Assembly (NCBI GenBank): GCA_910584725.1
Contig: CAJUBE010000007.1
Location: forward strand, 62,001 to 126,000
DNA length: 64,000 nt
Direction: 5' to 3'
Source of the DNA: an uncultured Lachnospiraceae bacterium
Lineage (GTDB): Bacteria > Bacillota > Clostridia > Lachnospirales > Lachnospiraceae
Shown here: positions 44,537-52,355 of the stretch, piece by piece
Layout of the letters: each line of letters starts with the position of its first letter
How positions within the stretch are numbered: the stretch's first letter is position 1
Program-made: the position numbers and the translations under genes
Notes under the pieces: generated by a model
What the model was told of the DNA's origin: nothing
What the model saw: only the letters and a program-made list of their open reading frames with translations
Databases searched by the model: none

Positions 44537-45004
44537 CTATCTCTTTTCATCCACAAGGATGCCGGCCATCTCCCAGATTCTGGCAATCATGTCCAGAGTC
44601 TTCTCCGGCGGGAATTCCTTGATTACCTCTTTTGTCTCCTTATCCATGATCTTGATCATGATTCGGTTTGTGTCCTCGTGAACGCCAAAAACAGCCTCTT
44701 CGTTGCTGTTATTGATCTTTCTGTTCATCTCCGCAATCGCTTTTTTAAGCTGCTCGGACTTTTGCTGCTGGGCCTGCTTGGTGTTCGCCTGCTTCGCATT
44801 CGTTGACTGCTGCTGGCTCCCCGCCTCCCCGCCGCTCTTGTCGTCCTCCGGCTGCGGCCTCGTCACGGACGCGGTCGTCTCATCTACATTGACCGTCTGC
44901 CCATCCTCCGGAACTTCCGTGTTCACCGGTGTCACTACCTGGGGTTTGGATGTCCCCTGTGCCTGGTAAGTCATGACACTGTTTAATGGTTCAATTGTTG
45001 CCAT
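44537..45004 (-). CDS. flaG: FlaG family flagellar protein
   Basis: The 155-residue protein has a disordered, Gln/Thr/Pro-rich N-terminal half and the conserved FlaG C-terminal half (KKAIAEMNRKINNSNEEAVFGVHEDTNRIMIKIMDKETKEVIKEFPPEKTLDMIARIWE). FlaG influences filament length in other bacteria. ATG 45004 (MATIEPLNSV) is chosen with GGAGG nine bases upstream; a TTG at 45010 is in frame. It is the first gene of flaG-fliD-fliS and the chaperone gene. Confidence 0.93.
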   Translation of the reverse strand: MATIEPLNSVMTYQAQGTSKPQVVTPVNTEVPEDGQTVNVDETTASVTRPQPEDDKSGGEAGSQQQSTNAKQANTKQAQQQKSEQLKKAIAEMNRKINNSNEEAVFGVHEDTNRIMIKIMDKETKEVIKEFPPEKTLDMIARIWEMAGILVDEKR

Positions 45005-45103
45005 CGTCAATCACCTCCGTGTGATATTAGTAAAAAATTAATGGAATCGTCTCATGATAACGTCCGCCGCAGGCGTGCAGACAGACGCAATCTCTTGTAA
45101 TCT

Positions 45104-45130
45104 ATATCGGAAAAAACTGATAAATATTTA
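45104..45130 (-). promoter_or_regulatory. Sigma-28 promoter of flaG-fliD-fliS
   Basis: On the minus strand TAAA (45127-45130), exactly 15 bases, then TCCGATAT (45104-45111). It gives a leader of about 95 bases before flaG. Confidence 0.88.
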
Positions 45131-45159
45131 GTAGGAAAAGAAAAATTATTGAAAATGGT

Positions 45160-45969
45160 TTACAGCATATTTTGGAGGATTCCCGCCACTTGCTGCAGAA
45201 CGCCCGCCTCTTTTGCCATCAGCAGCACCCGCTCCGTCACCCGATTAAACAGACCATAGCGCAAAAGCGCCGCCTTATGTAAGGCAATCATCCGGCATCT
45301 CGCCTGAAAATAGCCTCCCACCCGGGAGGACACACCCTCATTGTGCACATCCGAATCCACAAGCGCTTCATCCACATAGCCGATTTCATACGCCTCCGCA
45401 ATCCGCAGGAAAAGCTCCCAGTCTTCCAGACAGGACAAACTCTCGTCAAACCCGCCGCACTTCTCTATACAGCTTCGGCGTACCACCGCCGTGGGCGCAT
45501 CGATCACGTTGCCCTGCAGGAGCAGCTCATACAAATTTCCACGCAGCAGCCGTCTATCTATAGATGCGTCCGGAATCCGGACCGCGCTGCCGTCCTGCCG
45601 CGTCCCCTGCATGGCGCAGTAGACCAGACCTGTCTCCGGGCTTTCCTCAAAGACACGCATCTGCTTTTCCAGCTTATCCGCCCGCCAGGCGTCGTCACTG
45701 TCCTGAAACGCAATATATTCGTACCGTGCCTGCCGGATGCCTTCGTTCCTCGCCGCGGACACCCCTCGGTTACACGCCTGCCTGCAATAGCGCACGCGGC
45801 CGTCTGAGGCGGTATAAGCGGCAGTCCTTTCCTCCGTGTTGTCCGTGGAGCCGTCGTCAATAACCAGCAGTTCCCACGCCGGATATGTCTGACCAAGCAC
45901 GCTCTCCAATGCCCGGCCGATACAGTGCGCGCGGTTGTATGTGGGCAATATGATGCTTACCTGTTTCAT
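45160..45969 (-). CDS. GT2 glycosyltransferase (no TPR)
   Basis: This 269-residue classical GT-A enzyme starts VSIILPTYNRAHCIGRALESVLGQTYPAWELLVIDDGSTDNT. It has CNRGVSAARNEGIRQA and the metal-binding DSDD (FQDSDDAW) near residue 95, plus a DWELFLR acceptor-side motif. It is a different subfamily from the GT2-TPR array and lacks a TPR tail. Its ATG overlaps the stop of the upstream ATPase-nuclease gene by four bases (ATGA), so the two are coupled. No terminator follows before the flaG promoter region. Confidence 0.88.
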   Translation of the reverse strand: MKQVSIILPTYNRAHCIGRALESVLGQTYPAWELLVIDDGSTDNTEERTAAYTASDGRVRYCRQACNRGVSAARNEGIRQARYEYIAFQDSDDAWRADKLEKQMRVFEESPETGLVYCAMQGTRQDGSAVRIPDASIDRRLLRGNLYELLLQGNVIDAPTAVVRRSCIEKCGGFDESLSCLEDWELFLRIAEAYEIGYVDEALVDSDVHNEGVSSRVGGYFQARCRMIALHKAALLRYGLFNRVTERVLLMAKEAGVLQQVAGILQNML

Positions 45970-47858
45970 GATTCATCCTCTCTTGCGGGCCAGGCTTCAC
46001 TCGCCACCCTGCATTCCTTTTTCCAAAAAGCAATCCCGATTTTTCTGATCATCCTGCACCCGCTCTGCGAAAGCTCTGACGCATAGCCCTTTTCGTCGAT
46101 CTGCTTAAGCGCTGACTCCGCCAGCGCGCCAAGTTCTCTGTCTACCGTTTCCGTATCGCCTTCTCCCTTTCTGCCAAGCGCCTTTATTTCAATCAGATAT
46201 GCGTAACGTTTCTTACTCTTCGGGCGCAGTTGTATATCGTATCGACCGTTTCCTGCTTCCCTGTTTGACGTGACCGTGTAATACTGATTCAGCATGGCAC
46301 TCATGCCAAGCAGTAATCCGTGATAAAACCCCTCCGCCGCCGCATCGTGATAGCTGATCGTCCCTTTCAGAAGCTTCTGCAGCTCCTCCTGCACTTTTTC
46401 ATCTTCTCCCCGCAGGAGGGCACGAAGGACAGCCGTCGAAGAAGCCATCGGCACAATATCTTCCATCCTCGCCAGAATTTCCTTCTCATATACAATCGCG
46501 ATTTCCCTGTCAGGAATCATGACATCACAGAGAGAATTGCCATCATGCAGCAGTTGTCCCTTCTTCACCGTCAAATATCCGGCCATAAGCAGAAAGCTGT
46601 ACACACTCGCCGGATTTCGTTTCACATCAGGATAGACCACGGATGTGTCTATATACGCGCTGACGCTCTGTCCCGCAAGCAGCGCTCTCATCTCCTCCAG
46701 CATTTCCGATGAAGCGCCCTCGGTAATGTCGCCCAGAATTTCATTGCTCCCCGTAGACTGCCAGTATGTCTGTGGAAAGCAGTCGTTGTCCGCATAATTT
46801 AAAACGGACCATGGATTATAAATCTCCGTTCCGCCAAACAGATAGCCGTTATACCACTCTTTCACTTCTTTCATCCGGCGAAACTGCCCGCAGTCCCGCA
46901 AAAGCTGCTCCACTTCACCCGCGGTAAACCCGAAATACTGACTATACCTTTGATCCAGCACGGAATTGACAGACAGATTATTCAGGCCGCTGAAAATGCT
47001 CTCCTTCGCCACCCGCAGGATCCCCGTCATAAACGCTCTGCTCACACAGGGGTTATCCTTGAGTCCGCCGGACATAAAATTGCGCATAAATCCTATCACT
47101 TTATTGTAATACCCTTTCACATGTCCCTGCTGGATAGGCGTATCGTACTCGTCAATCAGTATGACCGGCGCCGCTTTATGATAATGGTACAGTATCTGCG
47201 AAAGACGTTTCAAGGTTCCCGCCCACAGGGAGTCCGAAAGCTCTTTGTTCAATACCTGCCTAAAATACTCTGCATCGCCGCCGCCGAGCTCGTCGCCCGA
47301 CAAAATATACTCATGTCTTCGAAACTCCTGACAGATGGTATCCTGCAGATTATCTCTCGTCTCCTCCCATGTATCATATTTCACGTCCTTAAACGAAAAA
47401 TAAACAACCGGATATCTGCCCTGCTCCTCTCTGTATCTCTCACCGCATTCCCATATGTTGGTGTTCTCAAAATAAACCGCATTATCCTCATCCGTTTTTT
47501 CAAAAAAAACGCGCAGCATGTCCATGTTCAATGTCTTGCCGAAGCGCCTCGGTCTGATAAAAAGAGTGACCGCCGTGGCATAATCAATGACCTCTTTGAT
47601 CAGCAGGGTTTTATCCACATAATAATATTGTGAAACGGCAGTTTTATAGTCGGATATACCGATCGGAAAGGGCGGCAGTTTCTCCCGTATCTTCCCTGCA
47701 TTCTCTGCCCTGCCGCCTGCGGCATCCGCAGGGATCAGCCAGCGGTTTCCCGATTTATGCGCACCCTCTATTTTTCCTGCCGCGCAGAGCGCATTTACCT
47801 GCCTTTTCGTAATTCCCATCTGTTCGGCTAACTGCACAGAGGTAATATATTCTTCCAT
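45966..47858 (-). CDS. AAA-ATPase-like / PD-(D/E)XK protein with N-terminal excisionase-like HTH
   Basis: The 630-residue protein has three parts. Residues 1-50 form a MerR/excisionase-type helix-turn-helix (TSVQLAEQMGITKRQVNALCAAGKIEGAHKSGNRWLIP). Residues about 65-400 form the AAA-ATPase_like domain (PF09820 type), with RPRRFGKTLNMDML as P-loop and PVILIDEYDTPIQ as Walker B. Residues about 500-610 form the PDDEXK_9 nuclease-like domain (YDIQLRPKSKKRYAYLIEIKAL). Start 47858 has GGAGG six bases upstream. Such proteins are widespread and often multicopy in gut anaerobes, with no settled function. The DNA-binding N-terminus is an addition to the usual two-domain form. Confidence 0.85.
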   Translation of the reverse strand: MEEYITSVQLAEQMGITKRQVNALCAAGKIEGAHKSGNRWLIPADAAGGRAENAGKIREKLPPFPIGISDYKTAVSQYYYVDKTLLIKEVIDYATAVTLFIRPRRFGKTLNMDMLRVFFEKTDEDNAVYFENTNIWECGERYREEQGRYPVVYFSFKDVKYDTWEETRDNLQDTICQEFRRHEYILSGDELGGGDAEYFRQVLNKELSDSLWAGTLKRLSQILYHYHKAAPVILIDEYDTPIQQGHVKGYYNKVIGFMRNFMSGGLKDNPCVSRAFMTGILRVAKESIFSGLNNLSVNSVLDQRYSQYFGFTAGEVEQLLRDCGQFRRMKEVKEWYNGYLFGGTEIYNPWSVLNYADNDCFPQTYWQSTGSNEILGDITEGASSEMLEEMRALLAGQSVSAYIDTSVVYPDVKRNPASVYSFLLMAGYLTVKKGQLLHDGNSLCDVMIPDREIAIVYEKEILARMEDIVPMASSTAVLRALLRGEDEKVQEELQKLLKGTISYHDAAAEGFYHGLLLGMSAMLNQYYTVTSNREAGNGRYDIQLRPKSKKRYAYLIEIKALGRKGEGDTETVDRELGALAESALKQIDEKGYASELSQSGCRMIRKIGIAFWKKECRVASEAWPAREDES

Positions 47859-47903
47859 GGTATTCCTCCACATCAAAGCGGTATTCTACTATTTATTATA
47901 TCC

Positions 47904-47950
47904 AAAAACGGGAAGTTTACAAGCATATGCCTTCTAAACTTCCCGTTTTT
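47904..47950. terminator. Perfect inverted repeat, possible bidirectional terminator
   Basis: AAAAACGGGAAGTTTA (47904-47919) and TAAACTTCCCGTTTTT (47935-47950) pair over 16 bases with a 15-base loop, with A and T runs as in a terminator. It lies upstream of both flanking genes, so ending transcription there has no obvious use. It may instead be an operator. Its right arm is the first unit of the 21-base repeat. Confidence 0.5.
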
Positions 47951-48085
47951 CTCCTCCCGCTTCCCGTTTTTTTGACTGTACTTCCCACTTTTTTGATTGA
48001 ACTTCCCACTTTTTTGATTAGGCTTCCCGCCTTTTTGATTAGGCTTCCCGTTTTTCGCCTCCCACTTCCCGCTTTACTTCCATCC
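47939..48085. repeat. Seven-copy 21-bp tandem repeat with phased T-tracts
   Basis: CTTCCC begins at 47939, 47960, 47981, 48002, 48023, 48044 and 48065, exactly 21 bases apart. Middle units read CTTCCC(A/G)C-T5to7-GATT(A/G). The period equals two DNA turns, so the T-tracts fall on one face of the helix. The array ends at the -35 of the promoter at 48073. The remainder of the 304-base gap (47859-48162) holds only this array, the inverted repeat and the promoter. Confidence 0.85.
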
Positions 48086-48101
48086 CGTTTTCCAGTATAC
48101 T
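48073..48101 (+). promoter_or_regulatory. Sigma-A-type promoter of second CgeB-like gene
   Basis: TTTACT (48073-48078), 17 bases, TATACT (48096-48101), about 60 bases upstream of the start at 48163 and directly after the 21-base repeats. Confidence 0.55.
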
Positions 48102-48162
48102 GCTTTTATGCAACGTAACTGCTTTTTTCAGTTTACTTCACCTTGAAGGGAAACCATTTCCA

Positions 48163-49350
48163 ATGGAGATTTTATTTTACCGCTACAACAGCATATGCGA
48201 GCCGGATATCCTGCAGGTTTTCACGGATTTCGGCATCACGGTCCACACGGAAGAGCTGGAAATGCACAACAAACAGGCGGCTCCCCGGGAGTGCGCGAAA
48301 AAAGTATCCGACTGGATTCTGAAACGCCCCCTCGCCTTTGTGTTCAGCATCAACTTCTTCCCGGCCGTCTCCTACACCTGCGAGAAGCTAAAGGTGCCCT
48401 ATGTCTGCTGGAGCGTGGACTCCCCGGTGCCCGAGCTGTTCTCCAACGCCCTGAAAAACACGTACAACCGTGTTTTCTTATTTGACAAAGCGCAGTACGA
48501 CTTCTTTTCTCCCGTCAACCCGGCCTGCATTCACTATCTGCCTCTGGCCGCCAACGTGAAGCGCTGGGAAAAGATCGTGCTTGCCATGACGGAGGAAGAT
48601 TATGCCGCTTACGGGGCGGATGTATCCTTCGTAGGTTCTCTGTATACGGAAAAATGCAGATATGACCGTCTGGCGCTTTCCCCGCACACCCGCGGCTTTG
48701 TGGACGGTCTGATGGAAGCCCAGCTCAAGGTCTTCGGCTGTAACTTCATCCCCGAGAGTTTGACGGAAGAAGTGATCCGTGAAATCGCGGAGGCCGATCC
48801 CGCCTTCTATCAAAGCGAGGATGTTTACGCGGACATGTCCCGCTATCTTGCAGCGCATCAATATATTGGCATGAAGCTTGCCGCCGTGGAGAGGGAGCGC
48901 ACCTTAAACCGTCTCTCCGAGCGTTTTGACGTGACCCTCTACACCAGAAGCGACGCCTCGCGGCTGCCCAAAGTACACTGTAAAGGCGGCGTGAGCACCC
49001 TGACCGAAATGCCGAAGGTCTTTCAGGCGGGCAAAATCAACTTAAACATCACTATGCGACCCATCGAGACGGGCCTCTCCCTGCGCGTCTGGGACATCCT
49101 CGGCTGCGGCGGTTTCCTCCTCACCAACTATCAGGCGGAAATCCCCGACTATTTCGAGATCGGCCGCGATCTCGAAACCTATGAATCCATGGAAGAACTG
49201 GAAGAGAAAGTCCGTTATTACCTCTCCCACGACGAAGAGCGGGTCGAAATTGCTATAAACGGATACGAGAAAGTGGCAAAATATCACACGTACGAGACAA
49301 GACTTGTGCAGATGATAAAGATACTTACCGATACTATGAAAATCGAGTAG
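48163..49350 (+). CDS. CgeB-like glycosyltransferase, second copy
   Basis: The 395-residue protein is of the DUF3880/CgeB type and related to 31874-33112. The N-half has FVFSINFFPAVSYTCEKLKVPYVCWSVDSP. Next come VSFVGSLYTEKCRYDR and VFGCNFIPESL. The C-half has MPKVFQAGKINLNITMRPIETGLSLRVWDILGCGGFLLTNYQAE. The ribosome-binding site (GAAGGG) is 12 bases from the ATG, weaker than for its paralog. It stands alone, facing the fliW-csrA end, with a shared terminator. It is probably another surface or flagellin glycosyltransferase. Confidence 0.83.
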   Translation: MEILFYRYNSICEPDILQVFTDFGITVHTEELEMHNKQAAPRECAKKVSDWILKRPLAFVFSINFFPAVSYTCEKLKVPYVCWSVDSPVPELFSNALKNTYNRVFLFDKAQYDFFSPVNPACIHYLPLAANVKRWEKIVLAMTEEDYAAYGADVSFVGSLYTEKCRYDRLALSPHTRGFVDGLMEAQLKVFGCNFIPESLTEEVIREIAEADPAFYQSEDVYADMSRYLAAHQYIGMKLAAVERERTLNRLSERFDVTLYTRSDASRLPKVHCKGGVSTLTEMPKVFQAGKINLNITMRPIETGLSLRVWDILGCGGFLLTNYQAEIPDYFEIGRDLETYESMEELEEKVRYYLSHDEERVEIAINGYEKVAKYHTYETRLVQMIKILTDTMKIE

Positions 49351-49401
49351 GGCAGAGCTATCTTCCCCTACTCGTCACACGGCCTCATGCTGTGAAACAG
49401 C

Positions 49402-49433
49402 AAACTTCCCTATGCGGGCCTGTGCATAAAAGA
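49402..49433. repeat. Short hairpin repeat D (second copy of 5713-5740)
   Basis: AAACTTCC-CTATGCGGGCCTGTGCAT-AAAAGAG matches 5713-5746 (AAACTTCC-ATATGCGGATCTGCGCAT) at most positions. Both are followed at once by an intrinsic terminator. Confidence 0.5.
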
Positions 49434-49440
49434 GCGCCAC

Positions 49441-49489
49441 AAAAGGGGGCATACATGAGATCCTGTCATGTATGCCCCCCCCCCCTTTT
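49441..49489. terminator. Bidirectional terminator with an 11-C run
   Basis: AAAAGGGGGCATACATGA (49441-49458) pairs with TCATGTATGCCCCC (49466-49479), ending in TTTT at 49486-49489. It serves the convergent CgeB-like gene and csrA. The C run spans 49475-49485, longer than the G5 it can pair with, a likely slippage site. Confidence 0.85.
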
Positions 49490-49503
49490 AATTATCACCT
49501 ACG

Positions 49504-49722
49504 TTATCCAAGCAGATTCTTCAACGCCTCCATGCCGTCCACATCCCCGGCCTCCTTGTTCGCGTTCTGAATCTGTACATAAACTTCCTTCCGATACACA
49601 GGCACTTCCCTCGGTGCGCTAATGCCAAGCTTTACCTGTTCTCCCTTGATCTCAAGTACCGTGATCTCCACATTGTTGTTGATCACAAGCGCCTCATTCT
49701 TCTTTCTGGATAAAGCTAACAT
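49504..49722 (-). CDS. csrA: Translational regulator CsrA
   Basis: This 72-residue RNA-binding protein begins MLALSRKKNEALVINNNVEITVLEIKGEQVKLGISAPREVPVYRKEVY, the standard CsrA fold with conserved N-terminal Leu and Arg44-like residue for RNA contact. It represses flagellin translation when not bound by FliW. Its ATG directly follows the fliW stop (TAAATG). Confidence 0.96.
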   Translation of the reverse strand: MLALSRKKNEALVINNNVEITVLEIKGEQVKLGISAPREVPVYRKEVYVQIQNANKEAGDVDGMEALKNLLG

Positions 49723-50193
49723 TTACTCACCTGCCTTCTGTCTGTTTTTCTGTAAGATGTCATAGATGGGATATTTCACCTGATACTCATCCCCCTCCAC
49801 GATCACCTGTACCGCCAGTCTCTGAGCCGCGTTGATTACGATAGGCCCCTTCAGGTTCACCGTCATCTTCTCTACATTGCCCTTCGGCACCGTCACCGTC
49901 ACCATCACCAGCAGTTCATCCGGCTGCAGCTCTCCGATATTTTTCAGCAGCTCGTCGTCCACCTCCGGGTTGTAGTCCGGCCGCACAATCAAGGGATCCA
50001 TCACCGGCATCGCAAACGCAGGCTCCTGCAGGGACTGCATCCAGTGAATCGCATCCGTGCCCTTCTCCTCGTCATGGATCAGCGCAAAGTCCTGCAGGTC
50101 CGGGAACCCGATGATTCCGCCGGGGAAATGTATGATTTTCTCATCATCAATTGTAATCTCACCAAATACCCTTGTCGTAATCTGCATACTCAT
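49723..50193 (-). CDS. fliW: Flagellar assembly factor FliW
   Basis: The 156-residue FliW has the family pattern FPGGIIGFPDLQDFALIHDEEKG ... FAMPVMDPLIVRPDYNPEV. It binds flagellin and CsrA in turn, sensing flagellin build-up and freeing flagellin mRNA from CsrA. The gene is separated from flgL by 243 bases containing repeat B copy 4. It is the direct upstream partner of csrA. Confidence 0.96.
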   Translation of the reverse strand: MSMQITTRVFGEITIDDEKIIHFPGGIIGFPDLQDFALIHDEEKGTDAIHWMQSLQEPAFAMPVMDPLIVRPDYNPEVDDELLKNIGELQPDELLVMVTVTVPKGNVEKMTVNLKGPIVINAAQRLAVQVIVEGDEYQVKYPIYDILQKNRQKAGE

Positions 50194-50260
50194 TTTCCTT
50201 TCTACCGAAATATAGCCGGGCTAAATTCGCAAAACCGCGTCTTCGACGCTCTTCCAGATT

Positions 50261-50402
50261 GGTAACAGTTCAGCCTTCGGCTTCACTGTCACGTTTGATG
50301 CACACAAAATGCTCCAAAGTCGCATTTTGGCGCTTGCACAACTCGCAAAATCGCATAGAGAGCGATTTCTCTCGCGGAATAGCATAAGGCTGAACTGTTA
50401 CC
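50261..50402. repeat. Family B repeat copy 4 with 17-bp terminal inverted repeats
   Basis: GGTAACAGTTCAGCCTT (50261-50277) and its exact complement (50386-50402) bound a 142-base unit. It contains the family B core TTTGATGCACACAAAATGC, the CAAAATGC/GCATTTTG hairpin and another hairpin (ATCGC..GCGAT). It is inserted between flgL and fliW. No target-site duplication or coding frame is visible, so it resembles a small non-autonomous element. Confidence 0.75.
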
Positions 50403-50436
50403 CACATTGAACATAGCTCAATCGGCTCATTGCTTA

Positions 50437-52242
50437 TCAAATGTAATTCATCAGGTTTGTCTGCATGATCTTTCCTGTCGCCATGAGCGCCGCGTTGTAG
50501 GTCAGCTCGGAAGCGGTCAGCTCCACGGCTACCTCGGTGATATCAATGCCCTCGTTGTCCTGCTGCAGCTCCTTAAAAGTCATCTTCTGGTTCGTCAGTC
50601 TGGTAGCAATCAACTCCAGACGGGCTCCTCTCGTGGCGTTGTCCGTCATAGCCACTCTGGAATCATCCCCGTATTTCTGATACTTTGTAATCTGGTTCTC
50701 AAACTTGGTGTGAATGTTGTCACGGATGTACACCCAGGCTTTGTCCGCGCCTTTTATGCGCTGCTCCAGATCCTTATACTGCGCGCTGCCCTCCGGATAA
50801 TCCTTCTGCTTGGTTTTCAGATTCGTTCTCAGCGTCTCAATATCCTCAAGCTGCTTGAGATAATACTGGAAGTCGTCCATGTCACGCTGCACGTCGTGGG
50901 TAAAAATCTCATCCGCCTTGGTATTCACCTGAATCTGCTGGTTGTAGCCCACATCATAGTAGATATCCTGATTCCTGCCCTCATCGCGCTGGGAATTATA
51001 CCATGTCTTTCTCGGCTCCGCCACATGAGGATTGCCGCCGGGTGCCGCCAGATCTTTACTTTCAATACATTTGAAATAATGTACCGGGTTGATATCGCCA
51101 GTCTTCCAGTTTGACTTGTCATAATTCACCTGGAAGGTCTTATCATTCGTAAATGCGCTCTCGCTGAAATTCGCTTTATAAAAATCCTCCGAGAATACCA
51201 ATTCACCGCTGGTAGGAATATAAGCGATCCCCTTACAGTCGCCGTTAGCGATTGCCTTGTAGGCCTGCTCCTGATCCGAAAACTCCTGCACGTCAAGCGC
51301 CGTCTCCGCCGTCAACAATTCCGGAGGCAGGGTAATCGGAGGGGTCGCGGTAAGATCAGGCTCCAACAAATTACCGGTTGCCGCATCCACCGCACTCAGC
51401 ACCTTCACATCCGCCGCGAAGTTCGTGCCCGCCGCAGTGCCGGCCGGCGCCGTGACCTCCAGCTTCACATTGTTATAAACCTTGCCCGATGCCGCATCCT
51501 TGTACTCGGGCAGCGTAATGGTCAGCTTCTGGGGATTCCCTGCCATATCTGTCTTGGTCAGTGAATCCAGGTCATTGTAGGAAATGCGGAAACTGTACAC
51601 GGTCGAATTCTTAACGTTCTGCTCGTAGGAGTTCGTGGGTGTTATGCCTGGCGCCGTTGTCGGCCCTGTCGCCCCGCCGAGATTTTCGCTCAGCTTATCG
51701 AAATCCGTATAGTTAATTCTGCGGATATCCTGAAAACCGAATTTTTCGTCAATATTGTAGGCTACGGGATGTTCCTTCATCTCCTTCATATCTTCCTCCG
51801 TGAAGGTCACCGGAAGATCCGTCCTGTATCCGGAAAATACATAACGCCCCGCATAGTCCACATTCGCGCAGGAATAAAACTCCGCCGTGAGCTGCTTCAT
51901 CTGCGTCAGGTAGATGCGCAGATCATCCGCGGTCTCAAATTTATCCGGCGCGGAAGTCGCCTGTTTGTAAAGGCTGTCAAGCACCTTATCCACCGTATTC
52001 ATGGCGTCAGCCGTCACAGTCAGCCACTGATCCGCATCCTTCGCGTTCCTGTCGTTATACTGGGTAGCCGCCGTCACGTTGCTCCGCAGACGCAGCGCTC
52101 TGATCGCCACCACCGGATCGTCGGAGGGACGGACAATCTTGCTCTGGGTCGTCATCTGATTGGTGAGCTTATCCGTCAGTATCTTATTCTGGTTGAGATT
52201 ATATGCGGAATTGTTCCGCATAATCTTGTTTGTCATTCTCAT
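50437..52242 (-). CDS. flgL: Flagellar hook-associated protein 3 (FlgL)
   Basis: The 601-residue protein has a flagellin-like N-terminus (MRMTNKIMRNNSAYNLNQNKILTDKLTNQMTTQSKIVRPSDDPV) and C-terminus (LELIATRLTNQKMTFKELQQDNEGIDITEVAVELTASELTYNAAL). It is about twice the length of enteric FlgL. The extra middle (about 170-450) is Thr/Ala/Pro-rich and probably surface-exposed. It forms the junction between hook and filament. It follows the second flgK by 113 bases. Confidence 0.94.
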   Translation of the reverse strand: MRMTNKIMRNNSAYNLNQNKILTDKLTNQMTTQSKIVRPSDDPVVAIRALRLRSNVTAATQYNDRNAKDADQWLTVTADAMNTVDKVLDSLYKQATSAPDKFETADDLRIYLTQMKQLTAEFYSCANVDYAGRYVFSGYRTDLPVTFTEEDMKEMKEHPVAYNIDEKFGFQDIRRINYTDFDKLSENLGGATGPTTAPGITPTNSYEQNVKNSTVYSFRISYNDLDSLTKTDMAGNPQKLTITLPEYKDAASGKVYNNVKLEVTAPAGTAAGTNFAADVKVLSAVDAATGNLLEPDLTATPPITLPPELLTAETALDVQEFSDQEQAYKAIANGDCKGIAYIPTSGELVFSEDFYKANFSESAFTNDKTFQVNYDKSNWKTGDINPVHYFKCIESKDLAAPGGNPHVAEPRKTWYNSQRDEGRNQDIYYDVGYNQQIQVNTKADEIFTHDVQRDMDDFQYYLKQLEDIETLRTNLKTKQKDYPEGSAQYKDLEQRIKGADKAWVYIRDNIHTKFENQITKYQKYGDDSRVAMTDNATRGARLELIATRLTNQKMTFKELQQDNEGIDITEVAVELTASELTYNAALMATGKIMQTNLMNYI

Positions 52243-52355
52243 AGATTACAGCCCTCTTTCTTTTTCTCTTCATCCGCCGTATAGACCCATTTCGAAACAG
52301 TCTATTGTAAGCAAGCTTCCACAGTCTGATTCTCATGGCTCTGCATGGCTCAATG

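Noticed and set aside
47939..48118. A plus-strand open frame with heptad repeats (LPxFLIR) and a CRISPR-like look to the 21-bp repeats
   Set aside because: The heptad pattern follows automatically from a 21-base repeat, there is no ribosome-binding site, and the repeats have no unique spacers or cas genes.
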